Below are positions 54,472 through 63,848 of a DNA stretch of 64,000 nucleotides, in pieces; the first letter of the stretch is position 1; each line of letters opens with the position of its first letter. The notes beneath the pieces were generated by a model that was not told the DNA's origin, did not search any database, and was given only the letters and a program-made list of their open reading frames with translations. This DNA is from JAKZVK01 sp965248255 (GTDB lineage: Bacteria > Acidobacteriota > Terriglobia > Bryobacterales > UBA6623). A program made the position numbers and the translations under genes. The stretch lies in assembly GCA_965248255.1 (NCBI GenBank), contig CBDFIW010000002.1, positions 620,001 through 684,000 on the forward strand, read 5' to 3'.

Positions 54472-57109
54472 TTGATGATCTGTCTGATGTTTCGTTCTGT
54501 CCGAAAGCTGGTTTGGCTGGTAGGCCTGATATCGGGTTTGGTCCGCCTCGACGTGGCCCTGGGCGCCGAAGAGCCGAAGCTCCCTCCCGCCGCCACAACG
54601 CGCGTGAGTTTCCAGCGTGACGTCCAGCCCCTTCTCGAGTCGCGCTGCTACCTTTGCCACGGGCCCAACCAGCAGATGAACGGACTACGGCTCGACCACC
54701 GCGAAGACGCCCTGCGCGGCAGCGATTCCGGGCCGGTTATCGTGCCCGGCAACAGCGCCCAGAGCAGACTGATCCACATGGTGGCAGGAGTCGAGAAAGA
54801 TCGCTTCATGCCGCCTGTGGGAGAGCGCCTGAGTGCCAAGGAAATCGGCAAGCTGCGCGCCTGGATCGATCAGGGAGCAGAGTGGACCGAGGGCGAAACC
54901 GCCGCGGCGGACGATCCTTCCACTACCCTAAAATCAGGCCACTGGGCCTTTCAGCCGCTTCGGCGGCCTGCGTTGCCGGCGCTGCGGGATCCCGGCTGGA
55001 TCCGAAATCCCATCGACGCCTTCGTGCTGGCGAGGCTGGACGCCGAAGAAATCGAGCCCTCTCCAGAGGCCGGCAAAGCAACCCTACTCCGTCGTGTGAG
55101 CCTCGACCTGACCGGTTTGCCGCCCTCGCCGAAAGAAATGGCCGAATTCCTGGCCGACAACCGTGCGGACACCTACGAACGGCTCGTCGATCGCTTGCTG
55201 GAATCGGATCACTATGGTGAAAAATGGGCCAGGCATTGGCTCGATCAAGCCCGCTACGCCGACAGTGACGGATACGAAAAAGACAACCCCCGGTCGCACG
55301 CCTGGCGCTACCGCCACTGGGTCATCAACGCCCTCAATCGCGACATGCCGTTCGATCAGTTCACCATCGAGCAGCTCGCCGGCGACCTGCTGCCCAACGC
55401 GACCGTCGAACAGAAGGTCGCCACCGGCTTTCACCGCAACACGCTCAAGAATATCGAAGGGGGCGTGAACGCCGAGCAATACCGCTTTGAGGAGGTCGTC
55501 GATCGCACCGCCACCACCGGCACGGTTTGGCTTGGACTGACTCTCGGCTGCGCCCGCTGCCACGACCACAAATACGATCCGATCTCGCAGAAGGATTTCT
55601 ACCGTTTTCTTGCGTTCTTCAACAACGCCGGCGAGCTCAACATCGACGCCCCGCTGGCCGGCGAATTAGGTCCCTACTTCCGGGCTTTCCCTGCGTTCGA
55701 GCGCAAGAAAAAAGAGCTGCTGCGGGAATACAAAGTGCCCGAGCTGCAACCCTCTTGGGAAGCAAGAGTAAAGGCGGCGGGGGCGAATCCCGGGAAGTGG
55801 CCTCCCTGGGATCCCACCTATGACTTCATGCTTCTCTGGTTGGGCCCAGGCGACAACGGCCAGCCGATTCTCCACACCGCCCCGCCCCAGCGAACGCCCC
55901 GGGAATCGTATCTGCTCTCCAATTTCTTCGTCCAAAACTATCACCGTGTTCTCAGCGACGAAGAATTCGAGAAAACGAAGTTCAAGGATCTTCGAGAAAA
56001 GCTGGACGCCCTCGAGGAATCGTTTCCGGCGCTGAGCAAGGCGCAGACGGTCGCACGGAACCCGGATCCTCGCGAGACCCATGTTCATATCCGGGGTCAG
56101 TGGGACCGCAAGGGGACCGGGGTCGAATCAGGCACGCCGGTGTTTCTGCCCGCTTCGGGGCTGCCGGAAAAAGCCATCAGACTCGACCTGGCGCGCTGGT
56201 TAGTCTCGCCGGAAAATCGGCTGACCCCGCGCGTCACCGTCAATCGCATTTGGCAGGAACACTTCGGTCGCGGCTTGGTGGTGACTTCCGACAACTTCGG
56301 CACGCAAGGCGATCAGCCCTCCCATCCCAAACTTCTCGACTGGCTTGCCGCCGAGTTCCTCGCACGCGGCTGGAGCCTCAAGCGGATGCACAAGCTGATC
56401 GTCACCTCAGCCACGTACCGCCAGTCTTCGGACGTGCGGCCCGACATTTCCTCGCGCGACCCGAACAAACACCTTGCTGGCGCGCCAGTCGCGCTTGTGG
56501 CTGCCGGCGGAGCTGATTCGCGACAGCGCCCTTGCCGCCAGCGGACTGTTGAATCGCAAAGTCGGCGGGAAGAGTGTCCGCCCGCCGCTGCCCGAAGGCC
56601 TTGCCAAGCTCGGCTTCGCCAGCGGAATCAAGTGGAAAGACAGCGAAGGCCCGGACCTCTATCGCCGGTCGCTCTACATTCACTACCAGCGCACCGTGCC
56701 CTACCCATTGCTAGCCAACTTCGACGCGCCGGAAGCCAACGTCACCGCCTGCAGCCGCGAGCGCTCGAACACGCCACTGCAAGCGCTGGACCTGCTCAAT
56801 GATCCGGTGTTTTTCGAGGCCTCCCAGGTCCTGGCGGCGCGGGTGTTGTGGGAGGCTCCCGGTGAGGATTTCAACGACCGGCTGGATCACGCCTTCAGGC
56901 TTTGCCTCATACGGCAGCCCACGGCAACCGAGCAGGAACGGCTGCTGCGCTACTTTGTCAAACAAAAAGAGTTGCAGGGAAAGGACTCTGAGGCTTCCAA
57001 GGCGTTGTTTCCTGCCGGGCTGGATGACATCGACCGAATGGAAGGAGCCGCTTGGGTGGGCGTCAGCCGCATCCTTTTGAATCTCGACGAATTCATTACC
57101 CGGGAGTGA
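54472..57109 (+). pseudogene. PSCyt1-DUF1549-DUF1553 protein with one-base frameshift
   Basis: Exported planctomycete-type cytochrome protein. Signal sequence (LVWLVGLISGLVRLDVALG), then the PSCyt1 domain with heme motif CYLCHG near residue 60. DUF1549 has WIRNPIDAFVLARLDAEEI and the second heme motif CARCHDHKYDPI near 365. DUF1553 follows from about 575 (RVTVNRIWQEHFGRGLVVTS, SATYRQSS). The frame is lost near 56462-56470, where AACAAACACC has one extra A; deleting it gives DPNNTLLARQSRLWLPAELI and the rest to 57109, about 878 residues in all. DUF1501 starts 5 bases later, the normal pairing. Real decay or read error cannot be told apart. Start ATG 54472 or 54487. Confidence 0.87.
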
Positions 57110-57113
57110 AGCG

Positions 57114-58541
57114 ATGACGTTCGAGGAATTCGCACGCATCCAGAGCCGCCGCAGTTTTCTGCATCACTGTGTGGGAGGTTTGGGGACCGCCGCCCTGGCC
57201 CATCTACTGGCCGCTGAAGGCCGGACCGCGGCCATCGACGCGCCGAAGGCCAACTCGCTCACCCCGAAGCCTTCCCATTTCGCTCCCAAGGCCAAAAACA
57301 TCATCTTTCTTTTCATGGCCGGTGCGCCGAGCCAGATCGACTTGTTCGACCCCAAGCCGGAGCTGCAAAAGTGGCACGGCAAGCCTTTCCCCAAGTCGCT
57401 CACGAAGGATTTGCAGTTGGCGTTCATCAAACCGAACGCCTCCGCCATGGCCAGCGCCCGCGAGTTTGCGCCCTGCGGTCAGAGCGGGATCGAGATCAGT
57501 GATTGGCTGCCGTACACCCGCACCATCGCCGACGACATGTGCCTGGTGCGGTCGATGGAGAGCGAAGCGTTCAATCACCATCCCGGCCAATCGTTGTTGA
57601 TGAGCGGGAGTACGCGCATGGGCCGACCCACCATAGGCGCTTGGGCCACCTACGGGCTGGGAAGCGAATCGCAAAACCTGCCTGGCTTTGTCGTTCTCAG
57701 CTCGGGCCGGGGAACCAGTGGCGGTTCGAGTAACTGGTCGAGTGGATTGCTGCCTTCGAGCTACCAGGGTGTCGTCTTCCGCAATTCCGGGGACCCGATT
57801 CTGTTCCTCTCGAACCCCCCTGGCGTCAGCCCCGAGATGCAGCGGCTGGGCCTGGATGCGCTCCGCGACCTCAACTCGCAACACGGTCGCGACACCGGCG
57901 ACCTCGAAATCGCCTCGCGCATCGCCTCCTACGAGTTGGCGTTCCAGATGCAGTCGGCGGCCCCGGAGCTGCTCGATTTCTCCGACGAGCCCCAGCACAT
58001 CCAAGAAATGTACGGCGTCAACAACGAAACCACGCAGCAATACGGCACCAACTGCCTCCTGGCCCGGCGAATGGTCGAGCGCGGTGTTCGTTTCGTAATG
58101 CTCGCTCACGCAAGCTGGGACGATCACCAGAAACTCAAAAAGAATTGTGACATCACCGACAAGCCCGCCACCGCTTTGATCAAGGACCTCAAGCAGCGCG
58201 GACTGCTCGACAGTACGCTCGTCGTCTGGGGAGGTGAGTTCGGCCGGACGCCGATGGCCGAGTTGACTAAAGGCGAGGAAGACGACGCCGGCCGCGATCA
58301 CCATCCCAAGGGCTACAGCATGTGGCTGGCGGGCGGCGGCATCCAGGGCGGCCAGGTCATTGGGAAGACCGATGAACTCGGCCTAAGCGTGGTCGAAGAC
58401 AAAGTGTTAGTGCACGACCTACAAGCGACCATCCTGTACTGTTTGGGCCTCGATCACACGCAGCTCACCTACCGGCACATGGGACGCGATTTCCGCCTCA
58501 CCGACGTGGGCGGTCAGGTCGTCCAAAAAATGCTCGCCTAA
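57114..58541 (+). CDS. DUF1501 domain protein (Tat-exported)
   Basis: 475-residue sulfatase-fold protein of unknown activity, usually encoded after DUF1549/DUF1553 genes, as here (4-base gap). The leader SRRSFLHHCVGGLGTAALAH has a twin-arginine motif. The core shows IIFLFMAGAPSQIDLFDPKP, SDWLPYTRTIADDMCLVRSM, NHHPGQSLLMSGSTRMGRPT, and, late, LVVWGGEFGRTP with GRDHHPKGYSMWLAGGGIQG, the family signature at the presumed metal site. The two proteins are thought to work together outside the cytoplasm, perhaps in polysaccharide use; that is inferred from context. Confidence 0.93.
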   Translation: MTFEEFARIQSRRSFLHHCVGGLGTAALAHLLAAEGRTAAIDAPKANSLTPKPSHFAPKAKNIIFLFMAGAPSQIDLFDPKPELQKWHGKPFPKSLTKDLQLAFIKPNASAMASAREFAPCGQSGIEISDWLPYTRTIADDMCLVRSMESEAFNHHPGQSLLMSGSTRMGRPTIGAWATYGLGSESQNLPGFVVLSSGRGTSGGSSNWSSGLLPSSYQGVVFRNSGDPILFLSNPPGVSPEMQRLGLDALRDLNSQHGRDTGDLEIASRIASYELAFQMQSAAPELLDFSDEPQHIQEMYGVNNETTQQYGTNCLLARRMVERGVRFVMLAHASWDDHQKLKKNCDITDKPATALIKDLKQRGLLDSTLVVWGGEFGRTPMAELTKGEEDDAGRDHHPKGYSMWLAGGGIQGGQVIGKTDELGLSVVEDKVLVHDLQATILYCLGLDHTQLTYRHMGRDFRLTDVGGQVVQKMLA

Positions 58542-58549
58542 TTAAACCC

Positions 58550-58768
58550 GCATTAAGCATCGAAATCGAGAAGAGCGCCGAGGTGCACAAGACCGCTTCG
58601 GGGGTGGTCTACCAACGCTACGGGGCCCGGTCTCTGCCAGTCAAAGATGTCGACAAACTCGCACAGCTTTCATTCGCCAAGGGGGCGACCAGCTTCGAAG
58701 ACCAATCCCTCGCGGACGGGCCTCCTGAACAGGTCGTCGATTCACATTCAGACATCCATCTCCTATAG
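58550..58768 (+). pseudogene. Fragment of an AlbA_2/Schlafen-type (divergent AAA-4) protein
   Basis: Short frame reading IEIEKSAEVHKTASGVVYQR, YGARSLPVKDVDKLAQLSFA and GATSFEDQSLADGPPEQVVD, then a stop at 58768. This resembles the middle of AlbA_2-domain DNA-binding proteins (VHKTASG-x-x-Y-x-R-x-GA-x-SLP pattern, from memory). Both ends are missing and there is no start or ribosome site. Probably a relic of an inserted gene. Confidence 0.5.
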
Positions 58769-58918
58769 AACCTTGGGGTCCCACCTTCCCAGCGGAGGCA
58801 CCGAAATAGCCGCAGGCCATCGAAGTCCCCCTTCTCGTTCCGTTACGCAGCCCCGGCCAAAGCTAACTCCCTCGGCCGTTCGCCCGACTCCTGATTTACC
58901 GGCTTGCAGAGGTTCCCG

Positions 58919-60913
58919 ATGCACAGGTGGCTAGGCCTTACCTGGGTCGACTGGTTCGTTGTCTTCGTGTTTATCGCCGGGATCACCTTCCTGGGCGCCC
59001 GTCTGTACACTCGCGTCCGAGACCGCGCCGACTTTTTTATGGGTGGCCGGCGGTTTGGCAAGATCTTCATGATGTTCTTTGCTTTCGGCACGGGCACCGG
59101 GAGCAACGACGCGATATCGGTTGTGGCAGGCAGTTGGCGAGCCGGGTTGGCGGGCATCTGGTGGGCCTTCTTGTGGTTGTGGTCCACGCCTTTCTACTGG
59201 CTGGTGGCTCCGGTGATGCGTCGAATGCGGGCACTCACAACGAGCGACTTCTTCGAAGCTCGCTACGGCAACCGCACGGCAACCCTTTATTCCATCTACG
59301 GGATCGTGATGTCGATCGCGATCCTGGCAGGCGGACTCTACAGCAGCGGAAAGATGATCAACGCATTGACCGGCGGCGAATTGAATGCCCTGGCCCAGCA
59401 GATCGACTGGCGCGTTCCGCACTTGGAGTGGAACAGTGCAACCGCAGCGGTTCAGGGCAGTTGGCGCCAGGTGGAAGGTTTTGAGCTCGCCATCCTGGCG
59501 ATGACGGTTCTGTTTGTGATCTACGGAATCGCGGGCGGTCTCGGCGCGGCGATTATCACCGACTTCATTCAAGGACAGCTCACCCTCGTCTTCTCCTTCC
59601 TGTTGCTGCCATGGGTATTCGGGAAAATAGGCGGTCTCTCCGGGCTTCGCGCTCACGGCGAGATCAAGGAGGGCATGTTCGATCTGTTCGGCCGTCCCGA
59701 AGTCGCCCAAGCCCTCGGCACGGAACCTCTGACCATCTTCTATGTCTTCATGCTTTCGCTGACCGGCCTGGCCGGCGTCGTCGTGCAGCCTCACGTGATG
59801 AGTCTCTGTGGAGCCGGCAAGACCGAGATGGAAGGCCGCTTCGGTTTCACGTTCGGCCATCTGATCAAGCGCTTTTGCACGATCGCCTGGACCTTCACCG
59901 GGCTGGCGTGCATCGTTTGGTACCTCACTCCCGAGCTCAGCCCGCTGGATCGCACGACGCGTGAGAGATTGACCCCCGATCGCTCAGTGGTAGTTGTGCA
60001 ACCTGTCGAAGGAGCAGCCGAAGCCAAAGTACCGTTCGATGAGGCCTCGAACCGAGGGTTTGCGGACGAACTCTTCGGCCGCGTGGCCTATGACATCTTC
60101 TCGAACACGTTTCCGGGACTGCTGGGCCTGATGTTGGTGGCAACCTTGGCCGTGACCATGAGCACGGCGGACTCACACATGATCGTCGCGAGCGGTCTGT
60201 TCACGCAAAACCTTTACAAGCCGTTGCTCGCGCGCGATCGGTCGGAACAACACTATCTCCGGGTAGCTCGCGTCGCCAGCTTCGCCGTTGTGTTTCTAGC
60301 ACTGGCTCTACAAACAACGTTCGCCGATGTGATCGAGGCGCTGAAATTCGTGATCAAACTGACCGCGCCGATCGGCATCAGTCTGTGGTTCGGCATCGTC
60401 TGGCGCGGCTGGACGCCGGTCGCCGTGTGGGTCTCCAGCATGGCGGCCTATGCCACCTGGGCGTTTGCCGCCTACTTCCCGCAAGCGGTAGCGCAAAGCG
60501 GCATCGGCCATTTCATGCTGATCGAAGTGGGGGGTCAGATCAAAGTGGCCGACTCCTGGACGATGTTCTTGTACCTAACCGCCGGAGTCCTCTCGGGAAT
60601 CCTGGTCAGTCTCATCACCCCTCGAACCCCGAAAAGGAAGCTCGACCATTTCTTCCTATTGCTAAGGACCCCCATCAAGGCGGGCGAGAACGCCACTACC
60701 TCCTGCACCTTGCCGCCCGACCCCCTCCCGCCGGAAGAGAAGTTCATCAATCACCCGGACGTCGAACTGCCAAAGCCCTCGATGGTCGGTATCGGCGGCT
60801 TCCTGCTGGCCTGTGTTGCCGTAGGTCTGATCGTGTGGTTGCCCTTTTGGCTGTCGAGAGGTGCTTCCGCCATCGAGTGTTGGCGACCCAACCGTAACTC
60901 CCGTAGCTGCTAG
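58919..60913 (+). CDS. Sodium:solute symporter (SSS) family, C-terminus altered by an IS1-like element
   Basis: Polytopic membrane transporter that uses the sodium gradient to import a solute, often a sugar or sialic acid in this genomic setting. About 664 residues from ATG 58919 (AGAGG upstream; a TTG at 58904 is possible). Helix 1 is VDWFVVFVFIAGITFLGARL, with the family motif FFMGGRRFGKIFMMFFAFGT, and TMSTADSHMIVASGLFTQNL matches the conserved SSS region near helix 9. The final helix (FLLACVAVGLIVWLPFWLSR) runs straight into the inverted repeat of the next IS, so the last 18 residues come from the IS. Follows the DUF1549/DUF1553-DUF1501 pair and the sialidase gene, a plausible carbohydrate-use cluster. 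Confidence 0.88.
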   Translation: MHRWLGLTWVDWFVVFVFIAGITFLGARLYTRVRDRADFFMGGRRFGKIFMMFFAFGTGTGSNDAISVVAGSWRAGLAGIWWAFLWLWSTPFYWLVAPVMRRMRALTTSDFFEARYGNRTATLYSIYGIVMSIAILAGGLYSSGKMINALTGGELNALAQQIDWRVPHLEWNSATAAVQGSWRQVEGFELAILAMTVLFVIYGIAGGLGAAIITDFIQGQLTLVFSFLLLPWVFGKIGGLSGLRAHGEIKEGMFDLFGRPEVAQALGTEPLTIFYVFMLSLTGLAGVVVQPHVMSLCGAGKTEMEGRFGFTFGHLIKRFCTIAWTFTGLACIVWYLTPELSPLDRTTRERLTPDRSVVVVQPVEGAAEAKVPFDEASNRGFADELFGRVAYDIFSNTFPGLLGLMLVATLAVTMSTADSHMIVASGLFTQNLYKPLLARDRSEQHYLRVARVASFAVVFLALALQTTFADVIEALKFVIKLTAPIGISLWFGIVWRGWTPVAVWVSSMAAYATWAFAAYFPQAVAQSGIGHFMLIEVGGQIKVADSWTMFLYLTAGVLSGILVSLITPRTPKRKLDHFFLLLRTPIKAGENATTSCTLPPDPLPPEEKFINHPDVELPKPSMVGIGGFLLACVAVGLIVWLPFWLSRGASAIECWRPNRNSRSC

Positions 60914-62059
60914 GATTTGAGGCTCAATGCCGAGGCGACCAGTCCTGCTGTCGACCGGCTCAAGAGCAATGAAGAGTCTCAGCTGCGCAAACAGGGAATG
61001 CTCGCTGGCGGGAAAAGCCGCCGCCGGAAGAATCGTCCGTCACGGCTTCTACCCGACGAAATGGGGAAGGCGTCGTCGATACCAATGCCGGGCTTGCGGT
61101 AAGACCTTCTGCACGAACACCGGGACTCCTTACCATGGACTGCAGCATCGCCGCACGACCTTCGATGAGGTCGCCGCCCTCAGCGTCAACGGCCTGAACA
61201 AGTCCGCCATCGCGCGCGTTAAACGCATCGGCTGGAATACCGTCGATCGCTGGCTCGAACGGGCCGCCGACTCTTGTCATCGATTCAACGATCGAACGAT
61301 CGCGGGACTGGCCCTCGAGGAGCTCCAGGCCGACGAAATTCGTACGATCGTCGGCGGTAAGCAGCAGCCCATCTGGGTCTTCGCTGCGATCGACGTCTGG
61401 TCTCGGCTGTGGCCTGCGACGGTGCTCGGGAGACGCAGCTACCGCAACACGCTGACCCTCTTGCAAGACGTGGCGAACCGCATGAATCGGACCTCTTTTC
61501 CGCTGATCGCCACGGACGGATTCGAGTTCTACGAAAGAGTTGTGCGGCGCGTCTTTGGGCCGGCCTGTCTGTACGGCCAGGTGATCAAGATGCGCAGGAA
61601 CGATCGTGTGGTCAGAGTGGAGCGAAGAACAAGGATCGGTGCTGCCTGGCGATGGGAGCAGGCGTTGGATGACTCCGGGGACTCTGAGAAACTCAACACG
61701 TCGTTCATCGAACGGCTGAATCTAACGATCCGACAGGGCTCGGCGTATCTTTTTCGTCGAACGATCTGCTACGCACGACGGAGAGAGCGACTGGCAGCTC
61801 ACCTTGAGTTGTTGCGATGCTATTACAACTTCGTGAGGCCTCACCGGGCGCTGAAATTCGGACGAGAGGTCAGGACACCGGCCATGCAAGCGGGTCTGAC
61901 GAAGCGGCGACTGACGTTAAGGGAGATCTTCTCATCGACGATCCTTTTGCTCGCATGGGAGAAGGTCAAGTCGGTGCTCACCCGCTGCACGATCTGGGTC
62001 ATTGTGGGCGATAGGCGAGTGCAACTGGCGGCGTAGCAACACTCGATGACGGAAGCACC
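60860..62059 (+). mobile_element. IS1-like insertion sequence, about 1.2 kb
   Basis: Inverted repeats of 23 bases with one mismatch: left GGTGCTTCCGCCATCGAGTG (60860 on) and the same read inward from 62059. No direct repeat of the target is visible on the flanks (TGTCGAGA on the left against GACAGGGC on the right), so a later rearrangement or a deletion next to the element is likely. Confidence 0.8.
60969..62036 (+). CDS. IS1-like DDE transposase with N-terminal zinc ribbon
   Basis: About 355 residues from ATG 60969 (an upstream ATG at 60927 would add 14 residues). Four cysteines form a zinc ribbon (SCANREC and QCRACGKTFC). A helix-turn-helix follows (GLNKSAIARVKRIGWNTVDR). The catalytic acids lie in LQADEIRTIVGG, LIATDGFEFYER and NTSFIERLNLTIRQG. 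The end FVRPHRALKFG is like many IS1/IS-H sub-group transposases. One uninterrupted frame, so probably active without frameshifting. Confidence 0.88.
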   Translation: MKSLSCANRECSLAGKAAAGRIVRHGFYPTKWGRRRRYQCRACGKTFCTNTGTPYHGLQHRRTTFDEVAALSVNGLNKSAIARVKRIGWNTVDRWLERAADSCHRFNDRTIAGLALEELQADEIRTIVGGKQQPIWVFAAIDVWSRLWPATVLGRRSYRNTLTLLQDVANRMNRTSFPLIATDGFEFYERVVRRVFGPACLYGQVIKMRRNDRVVRVERRTRIGAAWRWEQALDDSGDSEKLNTSFIERLNLTIRQGSAYLFRRTICYARRRERLAAHLELLRCYYNFVRPHRALKFGREVRTPAMQAGLTKRRLTLREIFSSTILLLAWEKVKSVLTRCTIWVIVGDRRVQLAA

Positions 62060-62180
62060 GACAGGGCAGCAGGTGGAACACCATAATCCCAGATCCTGGT
62101 CACCGATCCGCACCGGCGCCGTACGAGGTGACCCATGAGGGAAGAACATAAAGAATCCTTAGGATCTCTGGCGAAAGCAC

Positions 62181-62213
62181 GCCATATCCTGCCAGATCCT
62201 GCCAAATCCTGCC
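62181..62213 (+). repeat. Three tandem copies of a 10-base unit (CCANATCCTG)
   Basis: CCATATCCTG, CCAGATCCTG and CCAAATCCTG follow each other, and a fourth begins with CCA. Non-coding. Located between the IS1-like element and the GNAT gene. Confidence 0.75.
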
Positions 62214-62347
62214 ACGAGTCGGAACCGTCCGCCGGCGAAGCTCAGGCTGGCTGCGGGACGAGGGTTCATGATACCGCCATAAGAACGGGCGGCCTTCAAC
62301 GACCACGAGGCGCGAACGCTAATGGAATCAACACCACAGCACTGTAG

Positions 62348-62369
62348 GGACGGGCCCCTGCGCCCGTCC
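62348..62369. repeat. Perfect GC palindrome, possible bidirectional terminator
   Basis: GGACGGGC and GCCCGTCC (8-base arms, 6-base loop) stand between convergent transcription units. There is no T-tract, so terminator function is uncertain; it may be part of a dispersed GC repeat. Confidence 0.5.
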
Positions 62370-62431
62370 GTCACCGCATTTACGGAAGAGGCGACGACTT
62401 TGGAAGTCGGGACTTACTGCCGAGAACACGG

Positions 62432-63772
62432 TCACTCTATTCCCCAAACTCGCGAAGGCTGCTTGGGGAACAGTATGCCGAGCAAGACACACGCCTCCGG
62501 AGAGCTGATCACGCAGTCCGGATCTGCAAGCTCCAGATCTTCCACGGAACGAAAGCCGAAGAGTAACTGCAGGAAAGTCAGCTCAGGGAACAGGGCGTCG
62601 CGCACTCGAGGACTCAAGCGGCTGTCGGCCTGCGTTGGCTTCCAGCGTTCGACCCGTCGTACTTGGCCATTTGCGAAGACAAGCTTCAGGCCGTCGGCTA
62701 CGAAGCTGATCTTCAATTCGCCGCTGTGCCCGGCCGCCACCGAGCTCGCGAGCCTGCTCTCGAGCACCGCTGCAATGTGCCTTACAAAGTCTGCTAAATC
62801 CGCAACTCGGATGTACCAGGCATGAGTCCGGTTCATCCGTGGGAGTCGCTCGTTGATTGCTTGATAGACCGGGTGTGCAGTACCCAAAGTGAAAGAAAAC
62901 GCGCCGAAACCAACCTTGCTCTCACGCGCCGCGAATTCCTCTCCGGTTTTCACCAGGTACCGTAGAACGCTTGGCGTGACAGCCAGCCAGGACACCCCCG
63001 GAGTAACCTCGTAGGCGCAGATGGACAAGTCCGAACCGGCCAGCCAGGGGCGGTGCACGAGGAAACCTACGGGCTTGTGCTCCGCCGTTTCAACCACTCG
63101 TATCTCCATGCGGTCCATGGCGCGCTCGCTACGAGTGTGTAACTCATACCTCCACATCTCCTCGTCACGCACGCAGGAAACGAGGTAGCGGTGCATGGCC
63201 TGTCTGTACAAGCCAGCGATGAACGGCACATCTTGCTCACTGGCGGGCCGCACGCTGTACGGCTCCGCTTCTCCCGGTTTCAGGTCCGGTACGTTGGCCC
63301 TGTAACCGGCGCGGCCGCACCATTCCCAATGCTCGAGCGCCTGTTCGTAGCCAAACTGGCCATAGAACCAAGGAATCCCAGTAATGCCCTGGACCTTTTC
63401 ACCCCGCTGTGCGCTCCACTCGTGCACGGCGTCCATTTGGTGGCGCACCAGTCCCCGGCGCCGGTACTCGGGGTGGGTACCGACCAGTTCGATGCGCCCG
63501 GCTCCGAATTCAATGCCTCCGTAGGACCATGTTTGCGAGATCAGATTCAGCGTCGATACGATCGCCCCGGCTTTGGTGTCCTCGACGATCGTAAAGTCTT
63601 CGGGGTTGAAGTTAGGGAGACGCCCGCTGATCAAGTCACCTGTCCAAGCCCTGACCTGCTCGTCCGGCTGGTCCGTCAGGCTATTGACTACGGCATTAAA
63701 GTCAGACAGAGCTTCGGCGTCTTCCGGTGTTGCGCGTCGTAGGATGAGTCCGTCCCCCAGATCCTTCAGCAT
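62432..63772 (-). CDS. GNAT-family N-acetyltransferase (Eis-like, long form)
   Basis: 446-residue acetyltransferase. The N-terminal GNAT domain begins LILRRATPEDAEALSDFNAV and has the acetyl-CoA loop LVGTHPEYRRRGLVRHQMDA (R-x-x-G-x-G/L pattern) near residue 100, then GIPWFYGQFGYEQALEHWEW. A second GNAT-like half and an SCP2-type C-terminal part (LELADPDCVISSPEACVLLG) make up the length, as in Eis/DUF4081-type proteins. Substrate is unknown. ATG 63772 was chosen. Ends 63 bases after the GC palindrome, convergent with the IS1-like element. Confidence 0.85.
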   Translation of the reverse strand: MLKDLGDGLILRRATPEDAEALSDFNAVVNSLTDQPDEQVRAWTGDLISGRLPNFNPEDFTIVEDTKAGAIVSTLNLISQTWSYGGIEFGAGRIELVGTHPEYRRRGLVRHQMDAVHEWSAQRGEKVQGITGIPWFYGQFGYEQALEHWEWCGRAGYRANVPDLKPGEAEPYSVRPASEQDVPFIAGLYRQAMHRYLVSCVRDEEMWRYELHTRSERAMDRMEIRVVETAEHKPVGFLVHRPWLAGSDLSICAYEVTPGVSWLAVTPSVLRYLVKTGEEFAARESKVGFGAFSFTLGTAHPVYQAINERLPRMNRTHAWYIRVADLADFVRHIAAVLESRLASSVAAGHSGELKISFVADGLKLVFANGQVRRVERWKPTQADSRLSPRVRDALFPELTFLQLLFGFRSVEDLELADPDCVISSPEACVLLGILFPKQPSRVWGIE

Positions 63773-63848
63773 GAGTTTTGAGTCGGTGCTCTCGTGGGAC
63801 CTGACATTGTGTAGGCAAAGCTCTCATGTGCTACGCCGGCTTATTGGC

